Virus record (IMG/VR): IMGVR_UViG_3300047586_000114
Span: 1 to 61,017 of that record
Direction: 5' to 3' (one strand)
Source of the DNA: a virus
Length of the DNA stretch: 61,017 nt
Both the position numbers and the translations under genes were made by a program. Under the pieces are notes generated by a model. The model worked only from the letters and a program-made list of their open reading frames with translations. It was not told the origin of the DNA and made no database searches. Positions 25,748-35,552 of the stretch are shown here, one piece after another. Every line of letters starts with the position of its first letter. The stretch's first letter is position 1.

Positions 25748-28519
25748 ATGGCAAATATAATAAATACACCAGATGCGCTAATAAATCAATTACCCCCCGG
25801 ACTTACAAGAGGATTTAATGTTGATCCAAGTAAGCCAATAGGAACTGGTCCGTTTACCCCTAATAGTATTCCATTTAATTTGGCTCAAGATGTAGTTAAA
25901 ATTTCTAGTGGTTCTGTTAATAATATTTTAACACAAGTTCCGGATGCTGCATTTTCTACAATAAATAATGTTATAGGCAGTACAGTAGGAACAGCTACAA
26001 ATTTAATTCAAACAGTACCTAATGCAGCTATAAGTACAATTTCAAATGCAGTTGGTGCAGCTACTGGATTAATTCAAGCTACTCCAGATATAATTAAAGG
26101 AACATTATCAGCAGTAGGAAATATAGGAGAAACTTTATTAAATACTGGTGAAGCTGTTGGTAAAGATTTATTAAATGCTGGAGAAGCTATTTATAATACT
26201 ATTGTACCAGAAGAACAGATACCAATTTATGGCCCACCTCTTCCTCCAGATTATGTACCGCCAGATAAAACAGCCGGTATAATATTTGATACAACTAAAG
26301 CACCATATACTTTAAAAGATAGAACAGTTAGTACATTACCTCCTGGTACACCACCAATACCAGTATCACCAAGCGGAAATCCCTTAACTAATATACAACA
26401 AATTATATCAACACTCGTTAATCCAGATAGTCAATTACAACCTTTTATACCATTAGTAGAAACAATAAGAGTTCCGGAAATTATTGGTTTGCCGCCATTA
26501 CCATCTTCTTTTTCAACAGATTCCCATAGCGGTACAATGGGTTCTAATTTTTTGGGTATGGAAAATGATATGATTATGGATACATTTCCTATACTTGAAA
26601 TTGAACCTTGCATATCTAGATTAGTAATAGGTTTAGATTTATATGAATTAGTTAATGCTTGGGATAGAACCAGAACAGTAGATTTAAGGGGAAGAATTCA
26701 GGAAATAGCACAAACAGATAGATCTTATATTGAAGATATGCTTCAATATTATGGTGTAGATCTTTCAGAATGTAAACGTAATAGATGTTTAAAAGCGGCT
26801 GTTATGGCAGAAGGACCAATTCAAGAATCATTTTCAAATGATTTTGGTGATAGTGTTTTTTCTGAAATATCTAAAGGAGTAGCAAGTAGTACAGTAGCAG
26901 ATATAGCATCAATATCTGGAATAACTAATAAAGAACAAATTGGAGATCTTGCTAAAAAAGGTATGGAGATGATGGGTTTAGGTAAAGAAGTAGAAAAAGG
27001 TAAAGAAGAAGCTGGTAAAGTTACATCTGGTATGTCTGAAAAAACTAAAAGTATTGCTGGTAATATATTAAATGCTGTAACTGAAGCAGCTCTTGGACAT
27101 GGTGTCGGTTATCCACAAGTTTGGAGATCAGCAGCATGGAATCCAAATTATAGTTTTACTATTAGACTCTATAATCCTTTACCCGGTAGTTATCCCCATA
27201 TCGAAAGATATATAATCGGACCATTAGCTTGTTTAATGTCGTTTGTTGTTCCAAGATCAAATGATGGTAAATTTTTCTTTGCGCCGTGGTATTGTAAATT
27301 TAGAGTTAGAGGTTTAATTCCCCAATATGCTGGTTATATAAAAAATATTTCAGTCATTAAAGGTGGAGATAATAACCAAATCGGATGGAATCAAAAAGCT
27401 AGTATTGTTGATGTTAAAATAGATTTTGGTATGCTTTATCAAACAATGGTTGGTGGAAAGTATGCTCCAAATTATAATACACCACAATTAGTTCCGTGGT
27501 TAAAAGAATTTGAAGAAAATAGAGGATATAATGATGGCGGACCAGATCAAATGATCCCCTCTTGGTATGTTACTTCTTATATGGATTATCAAAATAGAAA
27601 TCCATCTATATTTGATTTAGTAAAAAATGCTGCTAATGTTGTAGCTGGTGTTCTTAAAGTGAATGAAGGAAATGTTGCTCAAGCAAATGTAGCTAGAGAT
27701 ACTCAACCAAGAGAAGGCGGATTACTTAATCAATTAACTGGTATGGTTGTAGATCCACTTACTAAAGTTGTAAATGGCGTAGGAACTATCGCAAATGAAT
27801 TAGTTGGAGCAGCTGGAGATCTTACTAATTTTGCAGTTAATACAGCTGGCGGTATAGCTAATACTTTAGTTGGAACTGCTGGTCAAATATTAAATACAGC
27901 TGGTCAAATAATCGGACCATTAGCAAATACAGTGGCAGGAGTTGCTGGAAATGTTCTCGGAACCGCCAATGGATTAGTTAGTAATTTAACTAATGTTGCA
28001 GGAAATGTAACTGGTCAGGCTACTTCTTTAATTGGCGGTGTAACACAAAATGTAGCTGGAGGAATGGTTAAAGATCTAGGAAATTATTCTACTAGTCTTC
28101 TTAGTATCCCAGGAGGGTTATTAAATAATGCATCTACATTAACTGGAGTTGCTAATGATCCAACATGTCCAAGTGGAGTTGTTGGGCAGTTATTAGGTGA
28201 AGCAAGTTCTTTAACATCAACAGCTGGAACATTAACTAGTAGTTTGGGACCAATTGCAAATAATTTAGCAACAACAAGTATTAATATGGTAGGAAATATT
28301 GGATTACCAGCAACAGGAATATTACAAGGTGTGGCAACTGCATCCACAAACACTCTAACAAATGTAGCTGGATTTACCGCTGATACAGTTAAAACTATCA
28401 CTAATCATGTTCCAACTGGAGATCCAAAAAATCCAAATCCAAGACAAGTAAATCCTGTACTTCCTGTTACTAATTATAAAAGCACTAGCAATAAATCCGC
28501 TAAATATCAATATTCTTAA
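25748..28519 (+). CDS. large tail/baseplate structural protein with Gly/Ala/Asn repeats
   Basis: 923 residues. Both ends consist of amphipathic repeats with a T-x-x-G-x-A/V-x-N rhythm (AAISTISNAVGAATGLIQAT near residue 95; NVLGTANGLVSNLTNVAGNV near 740). The middle is a globular beta domain (WNPNYSFTIRLYNPLPGSYP, CLMSFVVPRSNDGKFFFAPW). A tail-tube cap or baseplate-tube connector (gp48/gp54 position) is possible. Its last 4 nt overlap the end of the converging gene on the other strand. Confidence 0.55.
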   Translation: MANIINTPDALINQLPPGLTRGFNVDPSKPIGTGPFTPNSIPFNLAQDVVKISSGSVNNILTQVPDAAFSTINNVIGSTVGTATNLIQTVPNAAISTISNAVGAATGLIQATPDIIKGTLSAVGNIGETLLNTGEAVGKDLLNAGEAIYNTIVPEEQIPIYGPPLPPDYVPPDKTAGIIFDTTKAPYTLKDRTVSTLPPGTPPIPVSPSGNPLTNIQQIISTLVNPDSQLQPFIPLVETIRVPEIIGLPPLPSSFSTDSHSGTMGSNFLGMENDMIMDTFPILEIEPCISRLVIGLDLYELVNAWDRTRTVDLRGRIQEIAQTDRSYIEDMLQYYGVDLSECKRNRCLKAAVMAEGPIQESFSNDFGDSVFSEISKGVASSTVADIASISGITNKEQIGDLAKKGMEMMGLGKEVEKGKEEAGKVTSGMSEKTKSIAGNILNAVTEAALGHGVGYPQVWRSAAWNPNYSFTIRLYNPLPGSYPHIERYIIGPLACLMSFVVPRSNDGKFFFAPWYCKFRVRGLIPQYAGYIKNISVIKGGDNNQIGWNQKASIVDVKIDFGMLYQTMVGGKYAPNYNTPQLVPWLKEFEENRGYNDGGPDQMIPSWYVTSYMDYQNRNPSIFDLVKNAANVVAGVLKVNEGNVAQANVARDTQPREGGLLNQLTGMVVDPLTKVVNGVGTIANELVGAAGDLTNFAVNTAGGIANTLVGTAGQILNTAGQIIGPLANTVAGVAGNVLGTANGLVSNLTNVAGNVTGQATSLIGGVTQNVAGGMVKDLGNYSTSLLSIPGGLLNNASTLTGVANDPTCPSGVVGQLLGEASSLTSTAGTLTSSLGPIANNLATTSINMVGNIGLPATGILQGVATASTNTLTNVAGFTADTVKTITNHVPTGDPKNPNPRQVNPVLPVTNYKSTSNKSAKYQYS

Positions 28520-29622
28520 ATCTTGAATGAGAAATAATCAGCACAAACTAGTGCAATATAATAAGCTAAAAAACTCCTGCATGTTGCTTTAGATTGAACA
28601 GATAATTGATTGAACCATTTTTCTTCATGAATGTCTCTTATAATATCATCATGTATTTGAACCACAATTCCTTTAAAATAAACTGGTTTCTTTGTAACTT
28701 TAATCCCCATCAAACGCTTTGTATGTTCGATGTAATTAATTCTTTGTGATGTATCTATATTATTCAATACTAAACTTCTCAATAAAAGATTAACAGCTAA
28801 AGTTAAATTATCTGTATATTTGTGATTATTTAAAGTTGTAGTATATACTTGAGATAGTTTTTTATTGAATCTAGTTATATTTCTTGCTTCGTCTAGAGCT
28901 TTATTATCTATCTTTTGATATAATGTTAAATCTTTAGAAATTTTATCTGCGGTTATTTTTATTTTCTGTTCGACAGATGGTTGTAAATCAGGAGTTATTT
29001 CAGATGATGTTTCACTTTCACCTTTTTCATAAGTATCATAATACTGTTCCGCAAATGATCTAGCTGATTGAAATATTCTGGTTCTTATTTCATAAATTAA
29101 TAAATAGATTCTATCATGATTATCATTTTTAAGATCATTTTGATATTTATCAAGTATAACTTTAGCTAAATATAACAAACTATTTCCAATTGAATCTTTT
29201 TGATTATATAGATGATTTTTGGATAATTTTCTTAAAGCTATTTTAAAATAATCAGGGTTACAATGCTTAACAAATATAATCATTACGTTAGTGTAATATC
29301 TCATAGTTAAAGCATTAAGAGCAGCTAAAGCGGCAGCATAATCATTCTTTTTTAAAAAGTATCTAGCTATTAAAATAAATAAAATAGTTTTTGGATCGTG
29401 TAATAATTTCCATTTTGGATTCTTATAATGTTCTTTCGAATATTTAGTTATTATATCATCATTAGTACTAACCATATTAAGTAGTTCGGAATGTATTTTT
29501 GCGATAGTTGGATAGTAGCAATCTTTAACTAATTCAGATAATTCATGACTAATTTTTTCCAATATGAATTGATGTAACCTTATTGGATCTTTAATATCGA
29601 GAATATCTAAATGTTCACTCAT
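28516..29622 (-). CDS. hypothetical helical protein of the baseplate operon
   Basis: 368 residues, mostly helical, with a tetratricopeptide-like helical middle (AAALAALNALTMRYYTNVMI) and a charged linker (KGESETSSEITPD). It starts within the stop of the gp6-like gene (4-nt overlap) and ends against the converging gene. Not recognised. A baseplate or assembly role is inferred from its operon. Confidence 0.6.
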   Translation of the reverse strand: MSEHLDILDIKDPIRLHQFILEKISHELSELVKDCYYPTIAKIHSELLNMVSTNDDIITKYSKEHYKNPKWKLLHDPKTILFILIARYFLKKNDYAAALAALNALTMRYYTNVMIIFVKHCNPDYFKIALRKLSKNHLYNQKDSIGNSLLYLAKVILDKYQNDLKNDNHDRIYLLIYEIRTRIFQSARSFAEQYYDTYEKGESETSSEITPDLQPSVEQKIKITADKISKDLTLYQKIDNKALDEARNITRFNKKLSQVYTTTLNNHKYTDNLTLAVNLLLRSLVLNNIDTSQRINYIEHTKRLMGIKVTKKPVYFKGIVVQIHDDIIRDIHEEKWFNQLSVQSKATCRSFLAYYIALVCADYFSFKI

Positions 29623-32462
29623 TGTTCGTATACTCTAATACTTATAGAGTTTCTTGTAAACATTACTAATTCTGGTGTATATTCAATTAATTGTTCATAT
29701 GCGAGTTTATAAATTTCATAATCAAATCTTAAATCAATTTCTGGTTTTATAACTTCTACATAAATACCACCAGAAACACCTCTAGCAACTTTAGAAATTT
29801 CAGATCTATCTATATTAACATCAAGTCCAAATTTATCTGTATAGTAAGAAATTAATGCATCTTTAATAGCTTCTATTAAAGCTTGAGATGTTTGAGTTAC
29901 AGTTTTATCTCTGACTACTTTTAATTCAATTTGTAATGGAATATTAAATATCGGTTCCATCCAATACTTACCATTAAAGGTTAAAGTTCTATTTTGATCA
30001 ATATCTAATGGATCATATTTATCATTAACTATAACAAGTTCTCCCATCTTTGGCTGAACAAATTCCCAATGATCATATGCCCAAATTGCAAATTTATGTA
30101 TCTGGTAGAGCCAGTTATTACCCTGTAAATCATACCCCTCACCACCGTTAACTATATAGGTATCATTAGGTTCTACATCCACAGGGAGGGGTGGATAAAC
30201 CAAGGAACGCGATATTATTGTTCTACTCTTACTATTATATTTCATGTTAATAAGGTAACCATATGTATCGCAAAATTTAATATTATTGAAATCTGTTAGC
30301 ATTCTTTGACTAGTTAAATTAATATTATTGATGTATTTTTGCAAAACATAAGTATCAAATTTAGCTCTATTAAAATAAGATTCATTTAAATAAGCAGAAA
30401 GAATAACCGGAGTATCATAAACTTTATAAATAGGTTCTCCATTTTCGGATGTTCCCAATGTAATATAACTATACATTAAATCTGACATATCTCTTCTTAT
30501 AATGGGTTGACAAGAATATTCTTTCAAAGAATAATATTGACTTGGATTTATTGCTTTAGCTGATTTACCTAATATGATAATATTAAAATCTACTTGGTCT
30601 AATGGTATTTGATTTACATATTCAAACGTTAAACCAAAACCTAAAATTTTATTATTTTGGTCTAATACTTTTTCTACAGTTATATGTGATCCGGAACTAT
30701 AATAAGTTTTATTGTCCCATCCTGTAGTTATTTCTATTTCATAATCTTGAATATCATCATTTTCATAAGCTACTTGACACAACATGTAAATTGATGGATA
30801 TTTGGGATCATCAGTAACAACTTTTGTAAAAACAACACTTATTATATTCATCGAAGCATAAAAATCATAATTATCTATAACACCAATATAACTAGCAGTT
30901 GAAGATAATTGTTTAGATATGTATTCATATTTTGCAGTTAATGTATCTGGATAAATTTGCATATTGAAAATAGTTTCAAATGTAGAATTTAAAGTATCAT
31001 CATATGAATTTGATCCAGAAGGAATATATAAATGTGTTTCCATATTAGCTGTACTATCTATAGTGTAAATTGCAGAAGAATCAACTGGCCATTGAAAAAT
31101 AATATTTCTGGTTGGGACAATTTCTTGTATTCCGTTTGGATCCTGATAAAATAATGCATTAAACATCATTATTTCATTTATCTTAAGATCACTTCTTTTT
31201 AAAATAGGTCTAGTATAAGATACTGGAAGATACGGTACTATTTCATTAATATCATCATAATCTACATCTGAAACTAAACGCTGTCTTGATCTTAGACCAG
31301 CAATAGCTTGTGATTTAATTTCTGCTAAAGTTGGTAGATCAGCACCGCCAGATGCCGCAGCTGGATTTGAAACAGAAAATGGTAAAGATTCATATTTTGT
31401 AGATGTTCCGGAAACAACAGGATATAATATTGGATCCCATTTAGAGATTGCATTTGGAACTATGATACCATTTGCACCTTTAGTTAAATATAATAAAGTT
31501 ACAACATGAGCTCCTCTATGTGGTTGTTGCCCAAAGATACCATTTCCAAAGAAAATATCTCCAGAACCATAAGTTGATGTCCAAATATATTTTTTATCAG
31601 TTTGAGATAGAGTATATAAACCAGATTCAGATGCTGTCCAATTTTCGTAAAAATATCTAGGAGGATTTGAACCAGGGGAAGCAGTTGGAGGATAATACCA
31701 TTCATCATATGTTCCTGGTAATGTTACTCCGACCGGAACTTCATCCCTTACATAAACTTCTAATCTGCTAACCTGGTTATCAGCAAATATTAAATTATTT
31801 GAATAAAATTGTAAAAATTCTAAATCATATGGTATACTAAAAGATTCATATAATAATTCTTCTTGTCTAAACGGCAAAATAAACATAACAGTATTATTTT
31901 GAGTATTTAATTCAACTGGATAATAATTTCCTTTTTGATCAGTAACTATAACTGATTCTTTATTGGCAATAGCAACAGTAACATTATAACTAGCCAATTG
32001 TTCAGCTTGTGATTTTAATTCTGAAACATTTAATTCAACTATTGTTTTTTCTGTTGAGTATAATGTAAAAGGAATATCTCCAGCATAAGCTTTAAATGTA
32101 CTTGGTATTGAAAGAGTTATATTGTTACTTAATAACTTATTTAAATAGACAGTAAACAATAAATCAACAGTAGCAGGAGTAGCATCTGGAGGATAATAAT
32201 CAATCCATTTACCGAGATTAATAACTGAATCTGGCATTTGGGCTTCAGTGAAGAAAAATTCTTTATATACATTTGCATTATAGAACATCATATTAGTTGT
32301 TAAAACAGAAAAGATATTAATGATGTAAGATACAAATGTAGTTTTATTTAAATCAACATCTTGTAAATCCAAATAATCTTGTGTCATCTCACATAAACTA
32401 TTTCTGATAGCTTCTCTTGAACCAAAAATGTTTGCTTGTTTATCTGTAAAAAGTGAAGGCAT
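29619..32462 (-). CDS. baseplate wedge protein (gp6/J-like)
   Basis: 947 residues. The N-terminus contains VINLGKWIDYYPPDATPATV, typical of gp6/J-like wedge proteins, followed by beta domains and LRSRQRLVSDVDYDDI near residue 395, the conserved segment of the J family (Arg-x-x-Val-x-x-x-Asp-Tyr). The C-terminus has further beta strands (VFTRNSISIRVYEQ-like end). It forms the inner wedge ring that transmits the contraction signal. First gene of its operon, 33 nt after a GAACAAA element. Confidence 0.85.
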   Translation of the reverse strand: MPSLFTDKQANIFGSREAIRNSLCEMTQDYLDLQDVDLNKTTFVSYIINIFSVLTTNMMFYNANVYKEFFFTEAQMPDSVINLGKWIDYYPPDATPATVDLLFTVYLNKLLSNNITLSIPSTFKAYAGDIPFTLYSTEKTIVELNVSELKSQAEQLASYNVTVAIANKESVIVTDQKGNYYPVELNTQNNTVMFILPFRQEELLYESFSIPYDLEFLQFYSNNLIFADNQVSRLEVYVRDEVPVGVTLPGTYDEWYYPPTASPGSNPPRYFYENWTASESGLYTLSQTDKKYIWTSTYGSGDIFFGNGIFGQQPHRGAHVVTLLYLTKGANGIIVPNAISKWDPILYPVVSGTSTKYESLPFSVSNPAAASGGADLPTLAEIKSQAIAGLRSRQRLVSDVDYDDINEIVPYLPVSYTRPILKRSDLKINEIMMFNALFYQDPNGIQEIVPTRNIIFQWPVDSSAIYTIDSTANMETHLYIPSGSNSYDDTLNSTFETIFNMQIYPDTLTAKYEYISKQLSSTASYIGVIDNYDFYASMNIISVVFTKVVTDDPKYPSIYMLCQVAYENDDIQDYEIEITTGWDNKTYYSSGSHITVEKVLDQNNKILGFGLTFEYVNQIPLDQVDFNIIILGKSAKAINPSQYYSLKEYSCQPIIRRDMSDLMYSYITLGTSENGEPIYKVYDTPVILSAYLNESYFNRAKFDTYVLQKYINNINLTSQRMLTDFNNIKFCDTYGYLINMKYNSKSRTIISRSLVYPPLPVDVEPNDTYIVNGGEGYDLQGNNWLYQIHKFAIWAYDHWEFVQPKMGELVIVNDKYDPLDIDQNRTLTFNGKYWMEPIFNIPLQIELKVVRDKTVTQTSQALIEAIKDALISYYTDKFGLDVNIDRSEISKVARGVSGGIYVEVIKPEIDLRFDYEIYKLAYEQLIEYTPELVMFTRNSISIRVYEQ

Positions 32463-32494
32463 GTATCTTAAACTCCTGATTATTTAATTAAATA

Positions 32495-32501
32495 TTTGTT
32501 C
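32495..32501 (-). promoter_or_regulatory. GAACAAA promoter element before the gp6-like gene
   Basis: GAACAAATATTTAATTAAAT on the minus strand, 33 nt before the start codon. Confidence 0.45.
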
Positions 32502-32515
32502 GGAGCTAACTGAAC

Positions 32516-33160
32516 TTAAACCCCCAAGTATAGACCGCTATTCTTACTGTAAAATTTGTTCAGAGTACTTTGATCATTTTCAAAAAGTAAATTGTATAAT
32601 AGTATAGCATCTTCAGCACTATAAATCTTTTTCTCATAATCAAAAAATGTATACGTTTCAATTGTTTGACTATCTAATCCACCTTTAGTTCTGTAAGATA
32701 CTTTCAATTGTTCTTTCCAAAATGAAATATCAGTATTGGTAGATTTTTCCATATTTGTAACTTGATAAGCTGTAAGTAAAGATTCGGTATTTTGTCTAAG
32801 AGGCAATGCATCAAATATAACATGATCCATCATTGTAGGAATTATGTTGTAAGATGTAGGAATATTAAAGGTTGTCATTTGATCCGATTTAGTCATACCT
32901 TTTTCATCTGCGGAAAATCTTGGTTGAATTCCTTCAAGATTATAGACTGGTAAAAAATTAATTTTTTGGAATTTAACACCAGTTAAATTTCCTATTAATT
33001 CATAATAACCAGCTTCTAATTTTGTATCTTCTAAAATACTATTATCGATATCTACATGATAATATGTACAAACAGAAGCCACACCATGAACAGCATAATA
33101 ATTATATACTAAATCTAAAAATTCGTTAGGGTAAAATTGATATCTTAACCAGTTTTGCAT
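32516..33160 (-). CDS. baseplate-associated protein
   Basis: 214 residues starting MQNWLRYQFYPNEFLDLVYN. It lies between the gp25-like and gp6-like genes, the position of gp53 or similar wedge components, but I cannot confirm the family. It is mixed alpha/beta with no signal sequence. The stop lies only 14 nt from the promoter element of the following gene. Confidence 0.55.
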   Translation of the reverse strand: MQNWLRYQFYPNEFLDLVYNYYAVHGVASVCTYYHVDIDNSILEDTKLEAGYYELIGNLTGVKFQKINFLPVYNLEGIQPRFSADEKGMTKSDQMTTFNIPTSYNIIPTMMDHVIFDALPLRQNTESLLTAYQVTNMEKSTNTDISFWKEQLKVSYRTKGGLDSQTIETYTFFDYEKKIYSAEDAILLYNLLFENDQSTLNKFYSKNSGLYLGV

Positions 33161-33163
33161 AGT

Positions 33164-33595
33164 TTATATGTCCTGTAGAGGCATAGTTAAATTATTATCT
33201 GTGAATACAACATCAATTTTTCCAGTTTGATCGTCGCGTTTTAAAGTAGCTGAAACATAAAATCCTTTTACATCTGAAAAGAAATTGACATTAATATTTT
33301 CAATAATAACTCTTGGATCATATAATTTAATTCTTTCTTTAACTTCATAAATAATATCTTCTTTTGTTATATCATCACATATTTCAAATATTTTTTTATA
33401 AAGAAGAGAACCATAAGTAGGATCGAAAATATAAGTTCCTAGTGGAGTCATTAACATATTTCTGTAGGATTTAACATAAACGTTAATTCCTGTTAATTTT
33501 TTAAAATCTCCTATTTTATCGATTAACTCGATAAAGTCAACAGCCGTATTACTTTTACCAGCAATTCTTTTATCTACTAAAGATATATTAGGCAT
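33164..33595 (-). CDS. baseplate wedge protein gp25-like
   Basis: 143 residues. The family signature is present: NMLMTPLGTYIFDPTYGSLL near residue 46, matching the L-TP-G-R/T--P-YGS-L core of T4 gp25/P2 W proteins. The fold resembles lysozyme but acts structurally, nucleating the sheath onto the baseplate. It is 3 nt from the 32516 gene and 14 nt from the 33610 gene. Confidence 0.9.
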   Translation of the reverse strand: MPNISLVDKRIAGKSNTAVDFIELIDKIGDFKKLTGINVYVKSYRNMLMTPLGTYIFDPTYGSLLYKKIFEICDDITKEDIIYEVKERIKLYDPRVIIENINVNFFSDVKGFYVSATLKRDDQTGKIDVVFTDNNLTMPLQDI

Positions 33596-33609
33596 GGCCG
33601 CATCCTTTG

Positions 33610-33861
33610 CTATTTTTTATTATGGGCGTCTTTGAGCGCGGCCTCTCTTTGTTTAGCAACTTCTTCGTCGAATTTTTGTTTCCACTGAAAATATTTTTTT
33701 AATCTATCAACAGGCATATTTAAAATATCTAAATATGATTGTTTGCTTGTTTCCATAGCTAAAAAAATATTCTCTTGAATTTGTATTCTAAAGCGCTCTA
33801 CTGACTCTTCATTCGTATAATGCCCGAAAAAGATTCTGGATAATATCCATAGCATTTTCAT
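33610..33861 (-). CDS. +1 frame extension of the hub-chaperone gene (or small separate gene)
   Basis: 83 codons open from 33861, overlapping the end of the 33809-34624 gene by 53 nt in the +1 frame. The useful part begins after the overlap: ESVERFRIQIQENIFLAMET, then SYLDILNMPVDRLKKYF, which reads like the usual C-terminal half of gp26-type hub proteins (Y-DL--MP motif). The nominal start MKMLW lacks a ribosome site. A +1 shift on CTTTTTC at about 33825-33831 would join both parts. Confidence 0.55.
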   Translation of the reverse strand: MKMLWILSRIFFGHYTNEESVERFRIQIQENIFLAMETSKQSYLDILNMPVDRLKKYFQWKQKFDEEVAKQREAALKDAHNKK

Positions 33862-34624
33862 TATTATGTTTACATTTAGGACATACAGATAACATAGTTA
33901 ATTTTACTCTATAATTACCAAACTCTTCCATATACTTTTTATTTATAAGTTTTCTATCAGCAGCAGGTAATGATTTATAACCTACAAATATATTATCTCT
34001 TTCAGATATAGAAACAGATTTATCTGTATTTGGTTCGTATTGAATAAATTTAATTACTGGTAACATTTCAGAACCTATAGACATATTTTCTTGACTTTGA
34101 AATAATGCATCTGTTATAAATTGATCTTCAGTTTTTAAAGTGGGTTGTGTAATTTCCACCGATGTATTCTTAACAATTTTAAGTTCTATTTTAATAACTT
34201 TTTTAAGAATTTCTTCTGGTTTACCTTTATATGCTTGCATATTAAAAGCTTTAGAAATATCAAGAACCACCGAATATTTATTTCCACAATTTTCCCCGGC
34301 GCAAGGAACATCGAAATTCTGCATATCTTTATACGTTACATGATAAAGACCATAGAGTAAAGCGTCTCTATCTAATATTGTAACATTATTTAGAAAATCT
34401 TCATATGTTTTTATTGATGCTGGTTTCTTAACTAAACATGTCCATATAATTTTACTTATATGAGTTGGAACTGATTTTGGACTTATAAAACTACCTTTAA
34501 GAGTTTCTTCTTCCGCGACCGACATAGATCTAATTGTAAATTTGTTAAGTGTTTGTGGTGTGATGATTTCATACTCTGGATAAGAGATTTCGAACCCTTT
34601 GAAGACTTCTAATTTTTCTGACAT
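33809..34624 (-). CDS. baseplate hub assembly protein (gp26-like)
   Basis: 271 residues. ALLYGLYHVTYKDMQNFDVP followed by CAGENCGNKY is the zinc-finger core of gp26-type hub proteins, and CPKCKHNNEN near the end gives a second cysteine pair. It ends in TGA shortly after entering an overlap with the +1 frame at 33610-33861. The family usually continues past this point, so either ribosomes shift frame or the gene is split. The upstream 95 nt contain the terminator of the tube operon. Confidence 0.65.
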   Translation of the reverse strand: MSEKLEVFKGFEISYPEYEIITPQTLNKFTIRSMSVAEEETLKGSFISPKSVPTHISKIIWTCLVKKPASIKTYEDFLNNVTILDRDALLYGLYHVTYKDMQNFDVPCAGENCGNKYSVVLDISKAFNMQAYKGKPEEILKKVIKIELKIVKNTSVEITQPTLKTEDQFITDALFQSQENMSIGSEMLPVIKFIQYEPNTDKSVSISERDNIFVGYKSLPAADRKLINKKYMEEFGNYRVKLTMLSVCPKCKHNNENAMDIIQNLFRALYE

Positions 34625-34719
34625 TTTTGTGATTTCCTTTTTGTTGAGTTATAAATTTTCTTAATACTTGAAATTTAGTTGTAGTTAAAAAATGAATTCA
34701 ATTTCAGATATTAAAAAAC

Positions 34720-34751
34720 AAAGGGGTAATATTTCATACCCCTTTATTAAT
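34720..34751 (-). terminator. intrinsic terminator after the tail tube gene
   Basis: On the minus strand AAAGGGGTA/TACCCCTTT with an 8-nt loop is followed by GTTTTTTAA. It ends the sheath-tube transcript. Confidence 0.88.
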
Positions 34752-34763
34752 TAAAATAAATAC

Positions 34764-35522
34764 TTATGAAGGACTATCAGCACCCGCTGGAGCAGATTGC
34801 AATGCACCAGATTGAGCACCTCTAAATGCAAGACTATTATCATGAAGAATCTTAGCTTGTTCAGTAGCTTTAACTCTAACCCAATCTTCGTGCCAGATAA
34901 AATCAAGTGCGAATTCTACATCTGGTTCGAGTTTATCTACAGTAGCAACATCACTTGAAAAAAGATCTTGCGGATCTTTTGTAGGATAAATACCACTATA
35001 CATAGCAAAATATTCAACACTTAAACCATCTGGTTTGGTTGTCCAATAAAGAAGATTACAAGCATAAAGATTCTTTGTCTTATAATCTGATGGACCTTTA
35101 GCTTGAATACGGGAAATACCATTACGATATTCGCGAATCATTCTAACCCAACCATGCATAATAGCTAAAACAGGAAGTGCACTAAATTCAACAAACTTTA
35201 CAGTAATAGTATTACCATAATCTACGTTTGTCGGTACTCCCCATTTAATTCCACCAAGTCCAGTAAATTCAGCTCTACCAAGTGTTCCACCTGGAGGAGT
35301 TACTGATAAACAAGATGCTTGGAGAAATTGTGATATTTCAGCATTACTGCCAAAATTTGCATTACCTTGACCAGTTTTTACTGAATCAATTAAACCGGAA
35401 GGGAGATCATAAAATTTAATGAAATGTGTCCCGCTAAGATAAGGGTCAGCAGTACCTTTTAAGGTACCACCGAAGTTCCTATCATATAGGTTTTGTGCAA
35501 CTACATTGAAACTTGTGTTCAT
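34764..35522 (-). CDS. tail tube protein (gp19-like)
   Basis: 252 residues, longer than T4 gp19 (163) but of the same type. A beta-rich domain contains GTHFIKFYDLPSGLIDSVKT, TITVKFVEFSALPVLAIMHG and VEFALDFIWHEDW. The Ala/Ser/Gly-rich C-terminus is probably flexible. It stacks in hexameric rings inside the sheath. It directly follows the sheath gene (30 nt) and precedes a terminator, the standard sheath-tube order, giving high expression from one promoter. Confidence 0.85.
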   Translation of the reverse strand: MNTSFNVVAQNLYDRNFGGTLKGTADPYLSGTHFIKFYDLPSGLIDSVKTGQGNANFGSNAEISQFLQASCLSVTPPGGTLGRAEFTGLGGIKWGVPTNVDYGNTITVKFVEFSALPVLAIMHGWVRMIREYRNGISRIQAKGPSDYKTKNLYACNLLYWTTKPDGLSVEYFAMYSGIYPTKDPQDLFSSDVATVDKLEPDVEFALDFIWHEDWVRVKATEQAKILHDNSLAFRGAQSGALQSAPAGADSPS

Positions 35523-35552
35523 ATTATATAGTTTCCTTTATATTAATATTAA

